Source: Williamsia sp.
GTDB lineage: Bacteria > Bacteroidota > Bacteroidia > Chitinophagales > Chitinophagaceae
Reading direction: 5' to 3'
DNA length: 64,000 nt
NCBI GenBank assembly: GCA_015069695.1
Contig: JADCRZ010000027.1
Coordinates: 21,602-85,601, forward strand
Below, one piece after another: positions 8,049 through 17,226 of this stretch. A program made the position numbers and the translations under genes. The notes below the pieces were generated by a model. That model saw only the letters and a program-made list of their open reading frames with translations. It was not told the DNA's origin and did not search any database. How positions within the stretch are numbered: position 1 is the first letter of the stretch; every line of letters starts with the position of its first letter.

Positions 8049-9236
8049 TTATTTGATGATTTCTGTCACCTGTCCAGCACCTACTGTACGGCCACCTTCC
8101 CGGATCGCGAACTTCAACCCTTTTTCCATGGCGATCGGCTGGATCAGCTTCACGGTCAAAGAGGTGTTATCACCAGGCATTACCATTTCGGTACCTGCTG
8201 GCAATTCTACTTCTCCGGTTACGTCTGTCGTACGGAAGTAAAACTGAGGACGGTATTTGTTGAAGAACGGCGTATGACGGCCACCTTCTTCCTTGCTCAG
8301 TACATACACTTCACCTTTGAATTCGGTGTGCGGTGTGATGGAGCCGGGTTTGCACAGTACCATACCACGACGGATCTGGTTCTTTTCAATACCACGGAGC
8401 AGCAAACCTGCATTGTCTCCAGCTTCGCCTTCATCCAGGAGCTTTTTGAACATTTCAACACCGGTTACAGTAGAGGTCAGCGGTTTGTCCATCAAACCAA
8501 CGATTTCGATGGCTTCACCCACTTTGATTCTACCTCTTTCGATACGGCCTGTAGCAACAGTACCACGACCGGTGATTGAGAATACATCTTCCACGCTCAT
8601 CAGGAAGGGCTGGTCAACCGGACGGGGAGGCAGGGGAATATACGTATCAACAGCTTCCATCAGCTCGTCGATCGCTTTTACCCATTTTTCGTCGCCGGCC
8701 AGGGCACCGGTTGCTGAACCTTGGATGATGGGTGTGTTGTCACCATCAAAACCATAGGAGGTCAGCAGGTCACGGATTTCCATTTCAACCAGTTCCAGCA
8801 GCTCGGGGTCGTCTACCAGGTCAACTTTGTTCATGAAAACAACGATACGGGGTACACCTACCTGGCGGGCCAGCAGGATGTGCTCTTTTGTTTGCGGCAT
8901 AGGGCCGTCGGTGGCAGCAACCACCAGGATAGCACCGTCCATCTGGGCAGCGCCTGTGATCATATTTTTTACGTAATCGGCGTGTCCGGGGCAGTCAACG
9001 TGCGCGTAGTGCCGGTTATTTGTTTGATATTCTACGTGAGCCGTATTAATGGTGATCCCTCTTTCTTTTTCTTCGGGAGCAGCGTCAATTTCATCATACT
9101 TTTTTGCTTCTGCCATACCTCTGCTTGCCAGGATACTGGTGATGGCGGCAGTCAAAGTTGTTTTACCATGGTCAACGTGACCGATGGTACCAACGTTAAC
9201 GTGAGGTTTATCCCTCTTGAAGGTCTCTTTTGCCAT
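8049..9236 (-). CDS. tuf: Elongation factor Tu
   Basis: 395 residues from the ATG at 9236 ([20 protein letters not shown]). The upstream frame runs through tRNA-Thr and is not coding. The GTPase motifs are GHVDHGKTT (P-loop), DCPGHADYV (switch II) and NKVD, followed by domain 2 ([16 protein letters not shown]) and domain 3 ending in [13 protein letters not shown]-Tu delivers aminoacyl-tRNA to the ribosome. It forms one block with four upstream tRNA genes, the same order as E. coli thrU-tyrU-glyT-thrT-tufB. Confidence 0.98.
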   Translation of the reverse strand: MAKETFKRDKPHVNVGTIGHVDHGKTTLTAAITSILASRGMAEAKKYDEIDAAPEEKERGITINTAHVEYQTNNRHYAHVDCPGHADYVKNMITGAAQMDGAILVVAATDGPMPQTKEHILLARQVGVPRIVVFMNKVDLVDDPELLELVEMEIRDLLTSYGFDGDNTPIIQGSATGALAGDEKWVKAIDELMEAVDTYIPLPPRPVDQPFLMSVEDVFSITGRGTVATGRIERGRIKVGEAIEIVGLMDKPLTSTVTGVEMFKKLLDEGEAGDNAGLLLRGIEKNQIRRGMVLCKPGSITPHTEFKGEVYVLSKEEGGRHTPFFNKYRPQFYFRTTDVTGEVELPAGTEMVMPGDNTSLTVKLIQPIAMEKGLKFAIREGGRTVGAGQVTEIIK

Positions 9237-9286
9237 TTTATTTGTTTTTTGTTGTACGTTTATTATATGTGAACAAAAATCATGCG

Positions 9287-9358
<72 letters not shown>

Positions 9359-9435
9359 TGGTTAGTTCAGGATTCACATTTCCCATTCCGGTGGGAATCC
9401 CTTCCTGAGAAAAAGAAACCAGCCGGAATTTTTTG

Positions 9436-9508
9436 AGCGGAAGACGAGGGTCGAACCCGCAACCTATAGCTTGGAAGGCTATCGCTCTACCAATTGAGCT
9501 ACTTCCGC
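9436..9508 (-). tRNA. tRNA-Gly (TCC)
   Basis: On the minus strand the acceptor GCGGAAG pairs with CTTCCGC. The anticodon loop CTTCCAA between ATAGC and GCTAT gives anticodon TCC. It belongs to the Thr-Tyr-Gly-Thr-tuf operon. Confidence 0.96.
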
Positions 9509-9581
9509 TTGTTAACAGCCAATCCTATCTTTTGTGTAGCCCCGTATTAACCGCTACACCATCAGCATAGAACAAGCACCG

Positions 9582-9663
9582 TGGGCAGGAGTGGATTCGA
9601 ACCACTGAAGTCGAAGACAGCGGATTTACAGTCCGCCCCATTTGGCCGCTCTGGAACCTGCCC
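9582..9663 (-). tRNA. tRNA-Tyr (GTA)
   Basis: A class II tRNA of 82 bases with a long variable arm. On the minus strand the acceptor GGGCAGG pairs with CCTGCCC. The anticodon loop CTGTAAA between GCGGA and TCCGC gives anticodon GTA. Confidence 0.96.
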
Positions 9664-9697
9664 TGATTTTCTTGTGTTATTATAGCCCTATTTACTG

Positions 9698-9770
9698 AGC
9701 CAGAGAAGGGACTCGAACCCCCGACCAGCTGATTACAAATCAGCTGCTCTACCAACTGAGCTACTCTGGC
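9698..9770 (-). tRNA. tRNA-Thr (TGT)
   Basis: On the minus strand the acceptor GCCAGAG pairs with CTCTGGC. The anticodon loop TTTGTAA between GCTGA and TCAGC gives anticodon TGT. It is the first gene of the tRNA-tuf operon, directly downstream of the predicted promoter. Confidence 0.96.
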
Positions 9771-9839
9771 AAGAAAATCATGTAAACTTGTAAAGAACTC
9801 TCCTAAAATCAACGTGATCCGCTGTTATTTTAGGGGAGG

Positions 9840-9870
9840 CAAAGGTAAGTGAATTCTTGAAATAGCGAAA
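9840..9870 (-). promoter_or_regulatory. Promoter of the tRNA-tuf operon
   Basis: On the minus strand a perfect Bacteroidota -7 box TACCTTTG (9840-9847) lies 19 bases after TTTC (9867-9870), one mismatch from the -33 consensus TTTG. The start would fall near 9833, about 60 bases before tRNA-Thr(TGT). Confidence 0.65.
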
Positions 9871-9919
9871 TTTTGATAATAAATTTTTTAAGAGATAAAA
9901 GGCACCACTTAGAAATAAA

Positions 9920-9941
9920 AAAGACCTCCGAAAAGGTCTTT
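9920..9941 (-). terminator. Intrinsic terminator after hpf
   Basis: AAGACCT (9921-9927) pairs with AGGTCTT (9934-9940). The minus strand then reads six or more T residues. It closes the hpf transcript just before the promoter of the tRNA-tuf operon. Confidence 0.8.
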
Positions 9942-9956
9942 CTAAAGTATCGCGGA

Positions 9957-10256
9957 TCAGGCGGCCTGCCTTTCCTTTTTTCGCTTGATTTGATTCACCA
10001 GCGACTCAAGCGCGCTGTCGAATGATTCTTCAAATGATTTGCTGCTTGCTTTTACAAAGAAGTCGTGCCTCGGCACATGAACCCTTATTTCTGCCACCTT
10101 GTCTTTTATAGTATGAACCAGGTTGTCAAGCTTGAGATAAACATCAATCTTGATAATCCTGTCATGAAACGTGTTTAGCTTGTCCAGCTTTTTGTTGACA
10201 TACAATACCAGCTTGGAATCTGCATCAAAGTGCACCGTTTGGATGTTTACGTTCAT
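9957..10256 (-). CDS. hpf: Ribosome hibernation promoting factor (HPF/RaiA family, short form)
   Basis: 99 residues, the length of a short HPF without the C-terminal dimerisation domain. It begins MNVNIQTVHFDADSKLVLYVNKKL, has the KIDVYLKL strand in the middle and a basic tail (NQIKRKKERQ). These proteins bind the 30S decoding centre and silence ribosomes in stationary phase. It lies between xerC and the tRNA-tuf operon, as is common in this phylum, and is followed by its own terminator. Confidence 0.9.
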   Translation of the reverse strand: MNVNIQTVHFDADSKLVLYVNKKLDKLNTFHDRIIKIDVYLKLDNLVHTIKDKVAEIRVHVPRHDFFVKASSKSFEESFDSALESLVNQIKRKKERQAA

Positions 10257-10416
10257 ATCAATCGCGTTTTAGGTGAAACAATATGTGAGAATTGAAAGAG
10301 TAGAGTGTCAATGCTTCATAGAATTGGCCGACTATGAAGTTACTCCTTGAAACATTTTTCACCAAATTATTTTGAAATAGAAAACCTCTACGTTTTTCCA
10401 CATATTTACCCTTAGC

Positions 10417-11319
10417 TCAGGACTTTGGATGCGCCTTCTGGTGTATCTGTTTCAGCTTTTCAATGCTGTTGTGGGTATAAACCTGGGTAGCTGCCAGGCT
10501 GGAATGCCCCAGCAACTCTTTAACCGCATTTAAATCGGCCCCGTTGTTGGTGAGGTGGGTGGCAAATGTGTGCCGCAGCACGTGCGGACTCTTTTTGTGC
10601 AGGGTAGAAACTTTTTGCAGGTATTTCTTTACAACCAGGTATACCGCTTTGTGATACAGCTGGTTTCCTTTTTTGTCTACCAGCAGGTAAGGATGGCTGG
10701 CCGGCGCGAGCTCCCGTTTCCTGGTATCCCGGTACGCTTCTATCTGCCCCAGCAGCTCTTCCCCTACCGGGATGATCCGTTCCTTATTGCCTTTCCCCAG
10801 CACCCGCACGGTTTTGTAGTGGAGATCGACCTGTCTATCTTCCAGGTTTATCATTTCACTCAACCGCATGCCGGTATGGTAAAAGAGGTTTATAATTAGC
10901 TTCTCGGTTTGCCCCTGCAGGTCGTTCCCGAACTCTATCTGATGCAGCAGCACCTCCATATCACGCTGTTCTATGTAAGCAGGCAGGCGCTTGGACATTT
11001 TGGGCGCAACAATGTTCAGCATGGGCGTTGCATCCAGCAGCTCCACGCGCAGGGCATACTTGAAAAAGCCTTTGAGGGAAGAAATCTTTCTGTTGATGCT
11101 CTTGGCCGTCAGGCCCTTTTCTTTCAACTGGGCCAACCAGCTGCGCACGAGCGGTGCACTGATCTCAGCCAGGTGTGGACTGTCAAATTCTTTCTCTAAA
11201 AAATCGGAAAATTGGACTAAGTCATCCTGGTAAGAACGGATGGTATGCGGAGAATAGCGCTTTTCAAATCTGAGCGAATCTACAAAAGGAGGAATATAGG
11301 ATTGAAATGGTGCAGGCAT
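10417..11319 (-). CDS. xerC: Tyrosine recombinase XerC
   Basis: 300 residues from the ATG at 11319 (MPAPFQSYIPPFVDSLRFEK). The N-terminal SAM-like DNA-binding domain precedes the catalytic domain. The catalytic residues are visible: Arg in TGMRLSE, a Lys-containing turn GKGNKERIIPV, His-x-x-Arg in HVLRHTFATHL, His in LLGHSSLAAT, and Tyr in TQVYTH. It acts with XerD on dif to resolve chromosome dimers. The rpsU-xerC-hpf context marks it as the housekeeping enzyme and not an island integrase. Confidence 0.93.
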   Translation of the reverse strand: MPAPFQSYIPPFVDSLRFEKRYSPHTIRSYQDDLVQFSDFLEKEFDSPHLAEISAPLVRSWLAQLKEKGLTAKSINRKISSLKGFFKYALRVELLDATPMLNIVAPKMSKRLPAYIEQRDMEVLLHQIEFGNDLQGQTEKLIINLFYHTGMRLSEMINLEDRQVDLHYKTVRVLGKGNKERIIPVGEELLGQIEAYRDTRKRELAPASHPYLLVDKKGNQLYHKAVYLVVKKYLQKVSTLHKKSPHVLRHTFATHLTNNGADLNAVKELLGHSSLAATQVYTHNSIEKLKQIHQKAHPKS

Positions 11320-11382
11320 AAACAAAGATAGCCACAAAGTAATCGGACTTTGCAGCTATCATAAATTTATATCTGGAAGGCT

Positions 11383-11577
11383 TTAATCGAATTTGCCGCT
11401 GGCTACCTGCTGGCGGTAAACCGCTTTCAGCACTTGTCCCCTCTTTTTGACAGAAGGTTTGGTAAAAGACTGGCGTTCTCTCAGCTGAACAAGCACTTTG
11501 GCCTTTTCAAATTTCTTTTTGTATTTTTTTAAAGCCTTGTCAATGTTTTCACAATCCTTTGAATCGATAATCAGCAT
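11383..11577 (-). CDS. rpsU: 30S ribosomal protein S21
   Basis: 64 residues from the ATG at 11577 (MLIIDSKDCENIDKALKKYK). The longer upstream frame is AT-rich untranslated DNA containing the promoter. The basic LRERQSFTKPSVKKR segment is typical of bS21. In Bacteroidota this protein is known to sequester the anti-Shine-Dalgarno end of 16S rRNA, which fits the near absence of SD sites here. It heads the rpsU-xerC-hpf run. Confidence 0.95.
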   Translation of the reverse strand: MLIIDSKDCENIDKALKKYKKKFEKAKVLVQLRERQSFTKPSVKKRGQVLKAVYRQQVASGKFD

Positions 11578-11601
11578 AATGATGAAATAATTTATGGGTG
11601 G

Positions 11602-11635
11602 CAAAAATAATACAAACAGCTGAAAAATACACAAA
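11602..11635 (-). promoter_or_regulatory. Promoter of rpsU
   Basis: On the minus strand TTTG (11632-11635) is followed after 22 bases by a perfect TAnnTTTG box, TATTTTTG (11602-11609), about 25 bases before the rpsU ATG. The spacing is slightly long. Confidence 0.55.
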
Positions 11636-11685
11636 AACTTTTTTTGTAAAGTAAATACGATCTTGCCGCGCAAAACAGCCACACT

Positions 11686-12291
11686 ATGTTTACAGGCATC
11701 ATAGAAGCCATGGGAACGGTGCAGGAAATCAAGACCCAGGGTACCAACAAAACCTTCTGGATCGAATCTCCCCTTTCATCCGAGCTTAAAATCGATCAAA
11801 GCCTCTCCCACAACGGCGTTTGCCTCACAGTTGAGCAGGTAAACAGGAACCTGCACCAGGTAACGGCTGTGCTTGAAACCCTGGAAAAAACCGATCTGGG
11901 TACCTGGAAGCCGGGCAACCTGATCAACCTGGAGCGGTGCATGCAGCTGAACGGCCGGCTGGACGGCCACCTGGTGCAGGGCCATGTAGATGCTACGGCC
12001 CGGGTAACGGTGATCCAGGACCGGAACGGCAGCTGGGAATTCAGCTTTCAGTTCCCGGAACAGTTTGCCCATTTGGTCATTGAAAAAGGATCGATCTCAC
12101 TCAACGGTATCAGCCTGACTGTTTTTAATGTGGATACTTCCCATTTCACCGTTGCCATCATACCTTATACGTATGAACATACCAATCTTGCCAGGCTCCG
12201 GGTACATGACCCGGTGAACCTGGAATTCGACCTGATCGGAAAATATGTGCAACGGTCGCTCAACTTGTCGCATCAGCAACTTTCCGCTTAA
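11686..12291 (+). CDS. ribE: Riboflavin synthase, alpha chain
   Basis: 201 residues with two tandem lumazine-binding barrels. The first opens with MFTGIIEAMGTV, the second with LDGHLVQGHVDATARV near residue 90. The GVCLTV and GISLTV motifs recur once in each repeat, and the active-site HNGVCLTV is intact. The enzyme dismutates two 6,7-dimethyl-8-ribityllumazine to riboflavin and the pyrimidinedione. It is divergent from rpsU and stands alone, with no other rib gene and no FMN riboswitch visible in the 108 bases upstream. Confidence 0.95.
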   Translation: MFTGIIEAMGTVQEIKTQGTNKTFWIESPLSSELKIDQSLSHNGVCLTVEQVNRNLHQVTAVLETLEKTDLGTWKPGNLINLERCMQLNGRLDGHLVQGHVDATARVTVIQDRNGSWEFSFQFPEQFAHLVIEKGSISLNGISLTVFNVDTSHFTVAIIPYTYEHTNLARLRVHDPVNLEFDLIGKYVQRSLNLSHQQLSA

Positions 12292-12327
12292 GCGCTTGCC
12301 TGACCCACCAGAAACCTGCCTGCGCTT

Positions 12328-14052
12328 ATGCTTGCAACCCTGCTTTTTTATATCCTGATCACCATTACCTGCCTGTGGACCGGCTATTTGTTCCATTGTT
12401 TTTTTCTTGGAAAGAGCTGGAAAGAGCAAGATAGACAGCCCCGGAAAGGAGCAGTTGTGCTGGCTGTTTGGGGCATGATCGTTCTGAGTGGAGTAGGCCA
12501 GTTTGCTGCGTTACTGATACCGGTTAATTGGCTTTGCTGGTTAGGTTGGGTGATGTTGCTGGGAATTGTATCCCTCACCCGGAGGAATGTCTTTTTTCTG
12601 TTTACTGACTGGCTTCAAAACTGGCTCTATCAGCACCGCCATTTGCTGCTGCCAGGTTGCGTGATCATGCTGGTGGTCGGGATGCTGGGGGCAGGACCGC
12701 TGATGATGGACGATACCGATAGCTACCATATCCAATGCATCAAATGGATCCAGGAATGGGGCACTGTGCCCGGACTGGTCAACCTCCACGAACGCTATGG
12801 CTTTAACTCTGCCTGGTTTGCCTTTGCTGCCCTGTTTACGCCTCTTCAAACAGCGCACAACTACTACACGCTCTCAAACGGGGTTCTCTCAATATGGATC
12901 AGTGGTTACCTGGTAAGCCTGGCATTTCCAGCTCAGGGGCGAGCAAAGAGCCCAACCCATGCGCTTTTTATAGCCTGCTTTTTTGTCTTGCTCATGGCTC
13001 TATTTTGCTGGCCCATGATCCGGGGTAATGCCGCCACTGCCAACTACGATTTTGTAACCACCTGCCTCATTTTGGTTGGGTGGATTGAATTGATGAAGCT
13101 GGAAAAAGACGGAGCGCATTGGAGTCGATTTTTACCAGAAATGCTCGTGTGGCCAGCCTACCTGTTTAGTGTCCGGATCATCAATTTTCCCCTCCTGCTG
13201 CTAAGCTCGCCGGGCATGATTTACCTGGTGCGCCACCGGAAGTATTACTCCTGCATTGTTTCTCTGTTATTGGCCGCTGCACTGGTTGTTCCGTTTCTGA
13301 TCAGAAATGTGCTCCTGTCCGGTTTTCTCTTTTATCCTGCTTACCAGGTTGACCTGTTCTCGGTAGACTGGAAAGCCGATCTCACGCAAACAAAGGAGAT
13401 CGTTGACTACATCAAATATTTCAACCGCATCAACAATGTCTATCTCCCGATCCGCGAAACAGCAAAGCTCTCGTTCGCTGAGTGGGTGCCTCTTTGGTTC
13501 CGCTATCTGTCCTGGACAGACAAGCTGGTAGTGCTGGTCGGTCTAACTGGTTATGGATGGTGGATCATGCGGCAAAAAGCTCACAACCTGTTAAGACAGG
13601 CAGGCCAGGCTTTTGCCGCCGTTATGCTGGTACAACTGGTTTCCTGGTTTTGGGTAGCGCCTGATCCCCGCTTTGTATACGGACCCCTGCTGGTGGGTGT
13701 TTTTCTGTTGTTCTACGCTTTACCGTTCCGGCGTACGCACGTGCATTATCAGAAATGGCAAAAATTCCTGCAAGGCGGGCTTCTCCTGGGTTTGCTGGCA
13801 TACGCTAGCCTGCGGGTGGTTTCGCAAAAAGAATACCGCCAGCTTTTTCAACCTGTTCCTTTGCCCCAGCCGGCTACACAGGTTGTTTGGATCGATTCTA
13901 TCCGCTTGCAAATCCCGAAAAAGATAGGCACAAACTGGAACGCCCGCTGCTATGCGACTGATTTGCCTTGCCTGTATAAGGTCCATCCCCGCCTGCATGC
14001 GAGGGGCAAGGGGATCGGTGCAGGTTTTACAGTCAGAAAACAGGTCCCCTGA
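12328..14052 (+). CDS. Large polytopic membrane protein, LIC_10190-like
   Basis: 574 residues with about ten to twelve hydrophobic helices. After the first helices comes a loop rich in Asp, His and Trp ([17 protein letters not shown], then [16 protein letters not shown] at about residues 130-170). It resembles the first extracytoplasmic loop of GT-C glycosyltransferases, where an Asp pair is catalytic. A second signature is the [11 protein letters not shown] segment near residue 445. The gene at 15538 has the same layout and loop, so the two are paralogues flanking a GT2 gene and a methyltransferase. I infer a lipid-linked sugar transferase or flippase; no activity is established by the sequence. 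Confidence 0.7.
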   Translation: MLATLLFYILITITCLWTGYLFHCFFLGKSWKEQDRQPRKGAVVLAVWGMIVLSGVGQFAALLIPVNWLCWLGWVMLLGIVSLTRRNVFFLFTDWLQNWLYQHRHLLLPGCVIMLVVGMLGAGPLMMDDTDSYHIQCIKWIQEWGTVPGLVNLHERYGFNSAWFAFAALFTPLQTAHNYYTLSNGVLSIWISGYLVSLAFPAQGRAKSPTHALFIACFFVLLMALFCWPMIRGNAATANYDFVTTCLILVGWIELMKLEKDGAHWSRFLPEMLVWPAYLFSVRIINFPLLLLSSPGMIYLVRHRKYYSCIVSLLLAAALVVPFLIRNVLLSGFLFYPAYQVDLFSVDWKADLTQTKEIVDYIKYFNRINNVYLPIRETAKLSFAEWVPLWFRYLSWTDKLVVLVGLTGYGWWIMRQKAHNLLRQAGQAFAAVMLVQLVSWFWVAPDPRFVYGPLLVGVFLLFYALPFRRTHVHYQKWQKFLQGGLLLGLLAYASLRVVSQKEYRQLFQPVPLPQPATQVVWIDSIRLQIPKKIGTNWNARCYATDLPCLYKVHPRLHARGKGIGAGFTVRKQVP

Positions 14053-14071
14053 ATTCCCTAATTTTAACGCG

Positions 14072-14785
14072 ATGGAGCCCACAAACAGATTGAGTATCTT
14101 GATTCCCTGCTACAATGAAGAAAAAACAATTACCCGCATCCTGGATAAAATCCATTCAGTTGAGCTGATTGGCGGCACACAAAAAGAGGTGATTGTAATT
14201 GATGATGGGTCAACCGATTCCACGATCGCCTTGCTGGCTGCATACATTGAAAGAGGAACGATCCAACTCATCCGATCCAGTGGCAACAGCGGAAAAGGCG
14301 CTGCGATCCGCAAGGGCATCCAACAGGCCAGCGGCAACGTGATCATTGTCCAGGATGCCGACCTGGAATACGATCCCTCCGAATACAACCGCATGCTAAA
14401 GCCCATTCTTGAAGGGTATGCTGATGTTGTGTTTGGCTCCCGGTTCCGGGGCAGCGAGCCACACCGGGTGCTTTTTTTCTTTCATACCATCGGCAACCAG
14501 CTGCTCACTTTTTTATCCAACCTGTTTACCCAACTCAACCTCTCTGATATGGAAACAGGCTACAAGATGTTCAAAGCCGATGTGCTGCGGCAGCTTCCCC
14601 TGCGTGAAAACCGCTTTGGCTTTGAACCCGAAGTAACGGCCCGCCTCAGCAAGCTCAAAGGAATCAGAATTTATGAAGTGGGCATTGCTTATTATGGAAG
14701 GACCTATGAGGAAGGAAAAAAAATAAACTGGAAGGATGGCTTATATGCCGTTTATTGCATCCTTAAATACAATCTGTTCTCCTGA
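14072..14785 (+). CDS. Family 2 glycosyltransferase (polyprenyl-phosphate sugar type)
   Basis: 237 residues from the ATG at 14072 ([20 protein letters not shown]); an upstream ATG would lie inside the previous gene. The GT-A fold motifs are [28 protein letters not shown] and the DxD-type QDADLEYDP near residue 96; [10 protein letters not shown] marks the acceptor region. This is the DPM1/DPG-synthase-like subgroup that loads a sugar onto polyprenyl phosphate. No C-terminal helices are seen, so it is probably peripheral. It lies 19 bases after one large membrane protein and three before the methyltransferase, so it could supply the lipid-linked sugar donor to the GT-C-like neighbours. Confidence 0.87.
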   Translation: MEPTNRLSILIPCYNEEKTITRILDKIHSVELIGGTQKEVIVIDDGSTDSTIALLAAYIERGTIQLIRSSGNSGKGAAIRKGIQQASGNVIIVQDADLEYDPSEYNRMLKPILEGYADVVFGSRFRGSEPHRVLFFFHTIGNQLLTFLSNLFTQLNLSDMETGYKMFKADVLRQLPLRENRFGFEPEVTARLSKLKGIRIYEVGIAYYGRTYEEGKKINWKDGLYAVYCILKYNLFS

Positions 14786-14788
14786 CCC

Positions 14789-15535
14789 ATGCTTCCTCCG
14801 AAATCCACGACCGACTGGACCGACCCCACCGGTTTTCATACCCTCGAAATCATCTCCAGGGCAACCGCTTTCAACCGGTGGATGTACGAGCAAATCAAAC
14901 CCTACCTGCAGGGCTCTGTCCTGGAGATCGGCAGTGGTATCGGAAACATTTCCCATTTTTTGGTGGATGCAGGTTATACCATCAGCTTATCTGATTATGA
15001 CCCGGCTTACCGTGATTGGCTGACAGCGCGATACAAGGATGATCCAAACGTACAGGAGGTGTTGAGCATAGACCTGGAGCATCCCTATTTCCATTCTACC
15101 TATGCCCGTTTACAAGGGGCTTACGATACTGTTTTTCTTCTCAATGTGATCGAACACATCCGGGATGACCAAAAGGCCATTGCTTACTGCGCTTCGCTGC
15201 TCAAGCCCGGAGGAAGGCTGATCGTGCTTGCGCCGGCAATACCTGCGTTGTACTCCGGATTGGATAAGGAATTGGGACACCATCGCCGGTACACCCGTGC
15301 TACCCTTACGCGCCTGCTTGGCCAGGAAGGACTGCGTATTGTGTACCGGCAATATTTCAATGTACTGGGACTGGCAGGCTGGTTCTGTTTTGGAAAGATA
15401 GCCGGCCGCAAACAGTTAACCGGATCTGCATTCAACTTGTTCAACACCCTGGTTCCCCTGGCCCGCGCGCTGGATGGCTTGTTTGGCAGACTGGGCGGGC
15501 TCTCCGTTATAGCTGTTGCAGAGAAAAAAATTTAA
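14789..15535 (+). CDS. Class I SAM-dependent methyltransferase
   Basis: 248 residues. Motif I (SVLEIGSGIGNISHFL) is near residues 44-60, followed by an acidic SDYDP, then FLLNVIEHIRDD (motif IV) and LLKPGGRLIVLAP. It belongs to the UbiG/Methyltransf_11-like group, and the substrate cannot be read. Tight spacing (three bases from the GT2 gene, two before the next) puts it in one operon with the glycosyltransferase and the two large membrane proteins, so a methylated cell-surface glycan or lipid is a reasonable guess. Confidence 0.85.
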   Translation: MLPPKSTTDWTDPTGFHTLEIISRATAFNRWMYEQIKPYLQGSVLEIGSGIGNISHFLVDAGYTISLSDYDPAYRDWLTARYKDDPNVQEVLSIDLEHPYFHSTYARLQGAYDTVFLLNVIEHIRDDQKAIAYCASLLKPGGRLIVLAPAIPALYSGLDKELGHHRRYTRATLTRLLGQEGLRIVYRQYFNVLGLAGWFCFGKIAGRKQLTGSAFNLFNTLVPLARALDGLFGRLGGLSVIAVAEKKI

Positions 15536-15537
15536 CC

Positions 15538-17226
15538 ATGTTAGAGATCGCATTGGCTGCATTCTATAGCACATTGCTCTGCTGGACCTGGGGCCACCTT
15601 ACTTTGCGTTTTCTTTCCGCAGTCATGCCCCGGGCCCGTACCGGCCTGCCCTCTAGCATTGTTTGTTTAACCGGCTTATCCTCACTTGCAGTAACAGCCG
15701 GTGCTTTGTCGATCTGGATGCCCCTGGGAGGAATAGCTCTTCAGACGGGGTTGCTGCTCGTTGCCGGGGTTTACTGGCTGTTGAACAAAAAGATAAGGAT
15801 CGATTTTTTCGCCACGTGCCGCAAACTGGCTTTTTTGCATCCGCTGAGCATGTGCCTGCTTCTTTGCTTTGCTGTTTTGTTGCTTCTCATGGGAGCCTGG
15901 ATCATTGTACATCCTGACACCGTTGGCTATCATGCCCAAACCATCCAGTGGATCGCTGCGTACAAGGCCATTCCGGGCCTGGTGCACCTGCATGTGCGTT
16001 ATGGATACCAGGGATACTGGTTCCTGGCCTCTGCCTTGTTTAGCTTTCCATTCCTGCATACGGCTGCACCAACGTTTATCAACACCTGTGTTGCAGGCTG
16101 GTATGTGGTATTTATGATCGGACGAATAGAGGAGTATAGAAAAATCGACGTGCATGGAAGTATCTTGTGGATCCTGTTATTTGCATACACCTGGTGGGAT
16201 TTTGGCATGCTGCGCCTGACAGCAGTCTCTACCAGTCCGGATTTTGTTGCCGGGCTGTATTGCTGGGTGGTATTTTATTTCCTGCTGAACAAAAAGCAGG
16301 AAGCCGACTGGATCTCTATTTTCTTTTTCAGTATCATGGCCGTGCTGATCAAACTTTCTTCTGTGCCTTTGTTGTTGCTGGCTGCTTACGCCCTCTACCA
16401 CTTGTTTAAAAAGCACAATCTAAAAGCCGGTTTTCTTTTGACGGGCTTTGCTGTACTGGCTATAGGTGCGTTCCTGGCCAGGAATATTATTACATCGGGC
16501 CATTTTATCTTCCCTTCACCTCTCCTGGATGTGCTGCAGGTAGACTGGAAGCTGGATCATCAAAGCACCCGATTTGCCCAGCAGTATATCAGCGACTATG
16601 CCCGCATCGGAGAAAAAGCGCGGTATGGCGTACCGCTCGGACTGACATGGAAAGAGTGGATGCCGGTATGGTGGATGAACAAAAGCGGGGCGGAAAAATT
16701 TTTAATCCTGAGCTTGCTTGCCTGTATACTATTGTGCGGCGTCTTTTTCAAAAAGATCATACAGTCTTCTTCCCTTCCAACACGCTTATTCTTTCTCTTG
16801 TCTGCAGCCGGTCTCCTCTTCTGGTTTGTACAGGCCCCTGATCCCCGTTTTGGATATGGCTTTATCTTTCCTTTGCAGGGTGTAGTCCTGTACCGGCTTG
16901 GAACAGCCTGTCCATTTGCTGTTCAGGTGGGCAAACGGTTCACGTCGCTGATCTTGGGTACGTTTACCGTCATTGTAGTGGCTTATACCGTTTACCGGTT
17001 CACCCATTTCTTTCACTCCCGGAATTTGCTAGAGCCTGAGGGCATTCCGCCGGTTGCAACCAGGCAATTCAAGCAAGGAGGCATTGTTTTCCGGATGCCT
17101 TGTCATGTTTGCGGATGCGGCAGCACGCCCCTGCCCTGTGCGTATGATGATGACCCGTTTACGTTGCGGGGAGCTTCCTTGGAGGATGGATTCAGGCGTG
17201 CGCAGCCGCTTAAATCGGATCACTAA
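15538..17226 (+). CDS. Large polytopic membrane protein, second LIC_10190-like paralogue
   Basis: 562 residues with about a dozen hydrophobic segments. It shares the layout of the 12328 gene: [18 protein letters not shown] and [16 protein letters not shown] early, and [10 protein letters not shown] before the last helices. The C-terminus is a soluble Cys-containing tail (CHVCGCG). As in its paralogue, the conserved Asp/His/Trp-rich first loop suggests a GT-C-like polyprenyl-sugar transferase. Its last 17 bases overlap the 3' end of the convergent hscA. It is the last gene of the plus-strand operon. Confidence 0.7.
   Translation: MLEIALAAFYSTLLCWTWGHLTLRFLSAVMPRARTGLPSSIVCLTGLSSLAVTAGALSIWMPLGGIALQTGLLLVAGVYWLLNKKIRIDFFATCRKLAFLHPLSMCLLLCFAVLLLLMGAWIIVHPDTVGYHAQTIQWIAAYKAIPGLVHLHVRYGYQGYWFLASALFSFPFLHTAAPTFINTCVAGWYVVFMIGRIEEYRKIDVHGSILWILLFAYTWWDFGMLRLTAVSTSPDFVAGLYCWVVFYFLLNKKQEADWISIFFFSIMAVLIKLSSVPLLLLAAYALYHLFKKHNLKAGFLLTGFAVLAIGAFLARNIITSGHFIFPSPLLDVLQVDWKLDHQSTRFAQQYISDYARIGEKARYGVPLGLTWKEWMPVWWMNKSGAEKFLILSLLACILLCGVFFKKIIQSSSLPTRLFFLLSAAGLLFWFVQAPDPRFGYGFIFPLQGVVLYRLGTACPFAVQVGKRFTSLILGTFTVIVVAYTVYRFTHFFHSRNLLEPEGIPPVATRQFKQGGIVFRMPCHVCGCGSTPLPCAYDDDPFTLRGASLEDGFRRAQPLKSDH

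Noticed and set aside
10417..11319. Tyrosine recombinase as the integrase of a mobile island
   Set aside because: Length, motifs and rpsU-xerC-hpf context are those of housekeeping XerC; no attachment repeats flank the tRNAs.
11577..11685. FMN riboswitch before riboflavin synthase
   Set aside because: The 108-base divergent region is AT-rich, contains the rpsU promoter and lacks the conserved RFN helices.
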